Shown here in pieces: positions 63,277 through 64,000 of a DNA stretch of 64,000 nt. The translations under genes were made by a program, and so were the position numbers. The stretch spans positions 59,363 through 123,362 of the forward strand of contig CAKQPT010000004.1 of NCBI GenBank assembly GCA_934270345.1. Direction: 5' to 3'. The number at the start of each line of letters is the position of its first letter. The stretch's first letter is position 1. The notes below the pieces were generated by a model. The model ran no database searches and was not told the origin of the DNA. It saw nothing but the letters and a program-made list of their open reading frames with translations. The DNA comes from an uncultured Oribacterium sp. (lineage in GTDB: Bacteria > Bacillota > Clostridia > Lachnospirales > Lachnospiraceae).

Positions 63277-64000
63277 AACGCTACCTTTTTGTTGTTGGAA
63301 TGCACCCGACACTCAAGCTTGTATTTTTTCCTCGGATAGGATCTGTCTGGCACTACCTTTCCTTTGGTTCGGAGCGCTTCAGTGTATAATTGATCGATAC
63401 AGGCCATTTTAAGAATGCTGCACAGGATCTTCGGAAGTAATCCTTTGAAACAGCCGATGATAAATGACCTGTTCGATTGATATCGGTGCTTGTTGGCGCT
63501 TTCTGCAGGGACTTGCAGATTATTGTCAGCCTCGTTTTTGATAAGCGATGCAAGGTTTGAAAGAAGAAGGTTGATATAGAATTCCTGCATGATCGAGATG
63601 GCACTGGTTCCTGAAAATTCTTCGAGGCACAGGCGGGTTTTGAGCTCTCTGTACTTCACTTCGATCGGCCAGCGATAGAAATAAAGTTCACGGAACATCG
63701 ACGGTGTGATGCCTGAATCAAAGATGTTTGTAGCAAGATATTCCTCGGTTCCATTCGGGAGTTTAACTTCGATGACGCGTATCTTTACATCTTCCGTCCC
63801 GAGTTTTGGATTGCCCGGCAGGATGGACATGGTATCGCCCTTGCAGTTTTTGACTATCTTTACATTGCTTTTCAGGCGCATGAGGCAAAGATGATTTCGC
63901 TCAGAAAAGAAGCGAAACATGCTTTCAGAGTAATAGCCTCGATCGAAGATGACGATACTGTTATCAGTGAAGATCTCAAGCGCTTCCAGATTTGCGATGT
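63273..64000 (-). CDS. IS4-family transposase (C-terminal part)
   Basis: The frame is open to the right edge, so the N-terminal part is outside the window. At 63940-63960 the minus strand encodes IVIFDRGYYSES, the second Asp of the DDE triad. Further on YFYRWPIEVKYRELK is an exact match to the IS4 YREK signature (Y-x2-R-x3-E-x6-K) with the catalytic Glu. The C-terminal tail is Lys/Arg-rich. It cuts and joins DNA as a DDE enzyme. Coding looks intact over the visible part. Confidence 0.88.
   Translation of the reverse strand, partial: IANLEALEIFTDNSIVIFDRGYYSESMFRFFSERNHLCLMRLKSNVKIVKNCKGDTMSILPGNPKLGTEDVKIRVIEVKLPNGTEEYLATNIFDSGITPSMFRELYFYRWPIEVKYRELKTRLCLEEFSGTSAISIMQEFYINLLLSNLASLIKNEADNNLQVPAESANKHRYQSNRSFIIGCFKGLLPKILCSILKMACIDQLYTEALRTKGKVVPDRSYPRKKYKLECRVHSNNKKVAF

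Overview
The window is a stretch of bacterial chromosome with a fairly high G+C content. It is densely coded, mostly on the minus strand. The gene set and operon layouts point to a Gram-positive anaerobe of the Clostridia, most likely a high-GC Lachnospiraceae member. This placement is inference. It rests on FabK-type fatty acid synthesis, a speA-speE-speB-CASDH-nspC polyamine operon, the uxaB/uxaA pair, an HPr-like protein without its active-site histidine, and strong AGGAGG-type ribosome binding sites. No rRNA, CRISPR array or prophage was seen.

Layout. 1-10 kb: the end of a GntR regulator, tcdA, an APH-type kinase, glgB with a GH13 amylase, an Lrp/AsnC regulator with an aminotransferase, an AIR-synthase-like protein, a 32-residue membrane peptide and proC. 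9.7-10.3 kb: a gene-free stretch built almost entirely of long inverted repeats. 10.3-17.1 kb: the F-type ATP synthase operon (atpB-E-F-[H+A]-G-D-C), in which delta and alpha are one continuous reading frame; a leader terminator lies between its promoter and atpB. 17.3-29.7 kb: a LysR regulator, an NlpC/P60 lipoprotein, two identical tRNA-Lys(CUU) genes, trmB, an SH3-domain membrane protein, a two-component system translationally coupled to a D,D-carboxypeptidase, a YgjP-type metallopeptidase with an HPr-like protein, and an unknown membrane protein. 29.8-33 kb: uxaB-uxaA for galacturonate use, with a perfect 22-bp operator palindrome upstream. 33.3-42.4 kb: a type II fatty acid operon acpP-accD-accA-fabH-fabK-fabD-fabG-fabF-fabZ followed by a MarR regulator. 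42.8-52.3 kb: sbcCD, a cytoplasmic 5'-nucleotidase-like enzyme, an unknown coiled-coil membrane protein, GNAT, alpha/beta hydrolase and cupin genes. 52.5-58.5 kb: the polyamine operon, preceded by a candidate leader-peptide attenuator. 59-64 kb: DUF1294, PanE-like, a lower-GC ATPase of the ATPase_2/DUF234 type behind a large palindrome, an uncharacterised cysteine-cluster protein and part of an IS4-family insertion sequence.

How it works together. The window carries energy conversion (F-ATPase), membrane lipid synthesis (fab/acc), arginine-derived polyamine synthesis (arginine to agmatine to putrescine, then a triamine by either an aminopropyl or a carboxy-aminopropyl route), glycogen handling and cell-wall remodelling under a two-component system.

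The most unusual observations are these: the delta-alpha ATP synthase fusion; the paired giant hairpins after atpC; about ten intergenic copies of one GC-rich palindromic repeat; leader terminators in front of both the atp and speA operons; a 10-bp motif (AGCATTGGCC) that is strongly over-represented; and Ala-rich low-complexity insertions in several otherwise conserved enzymes.
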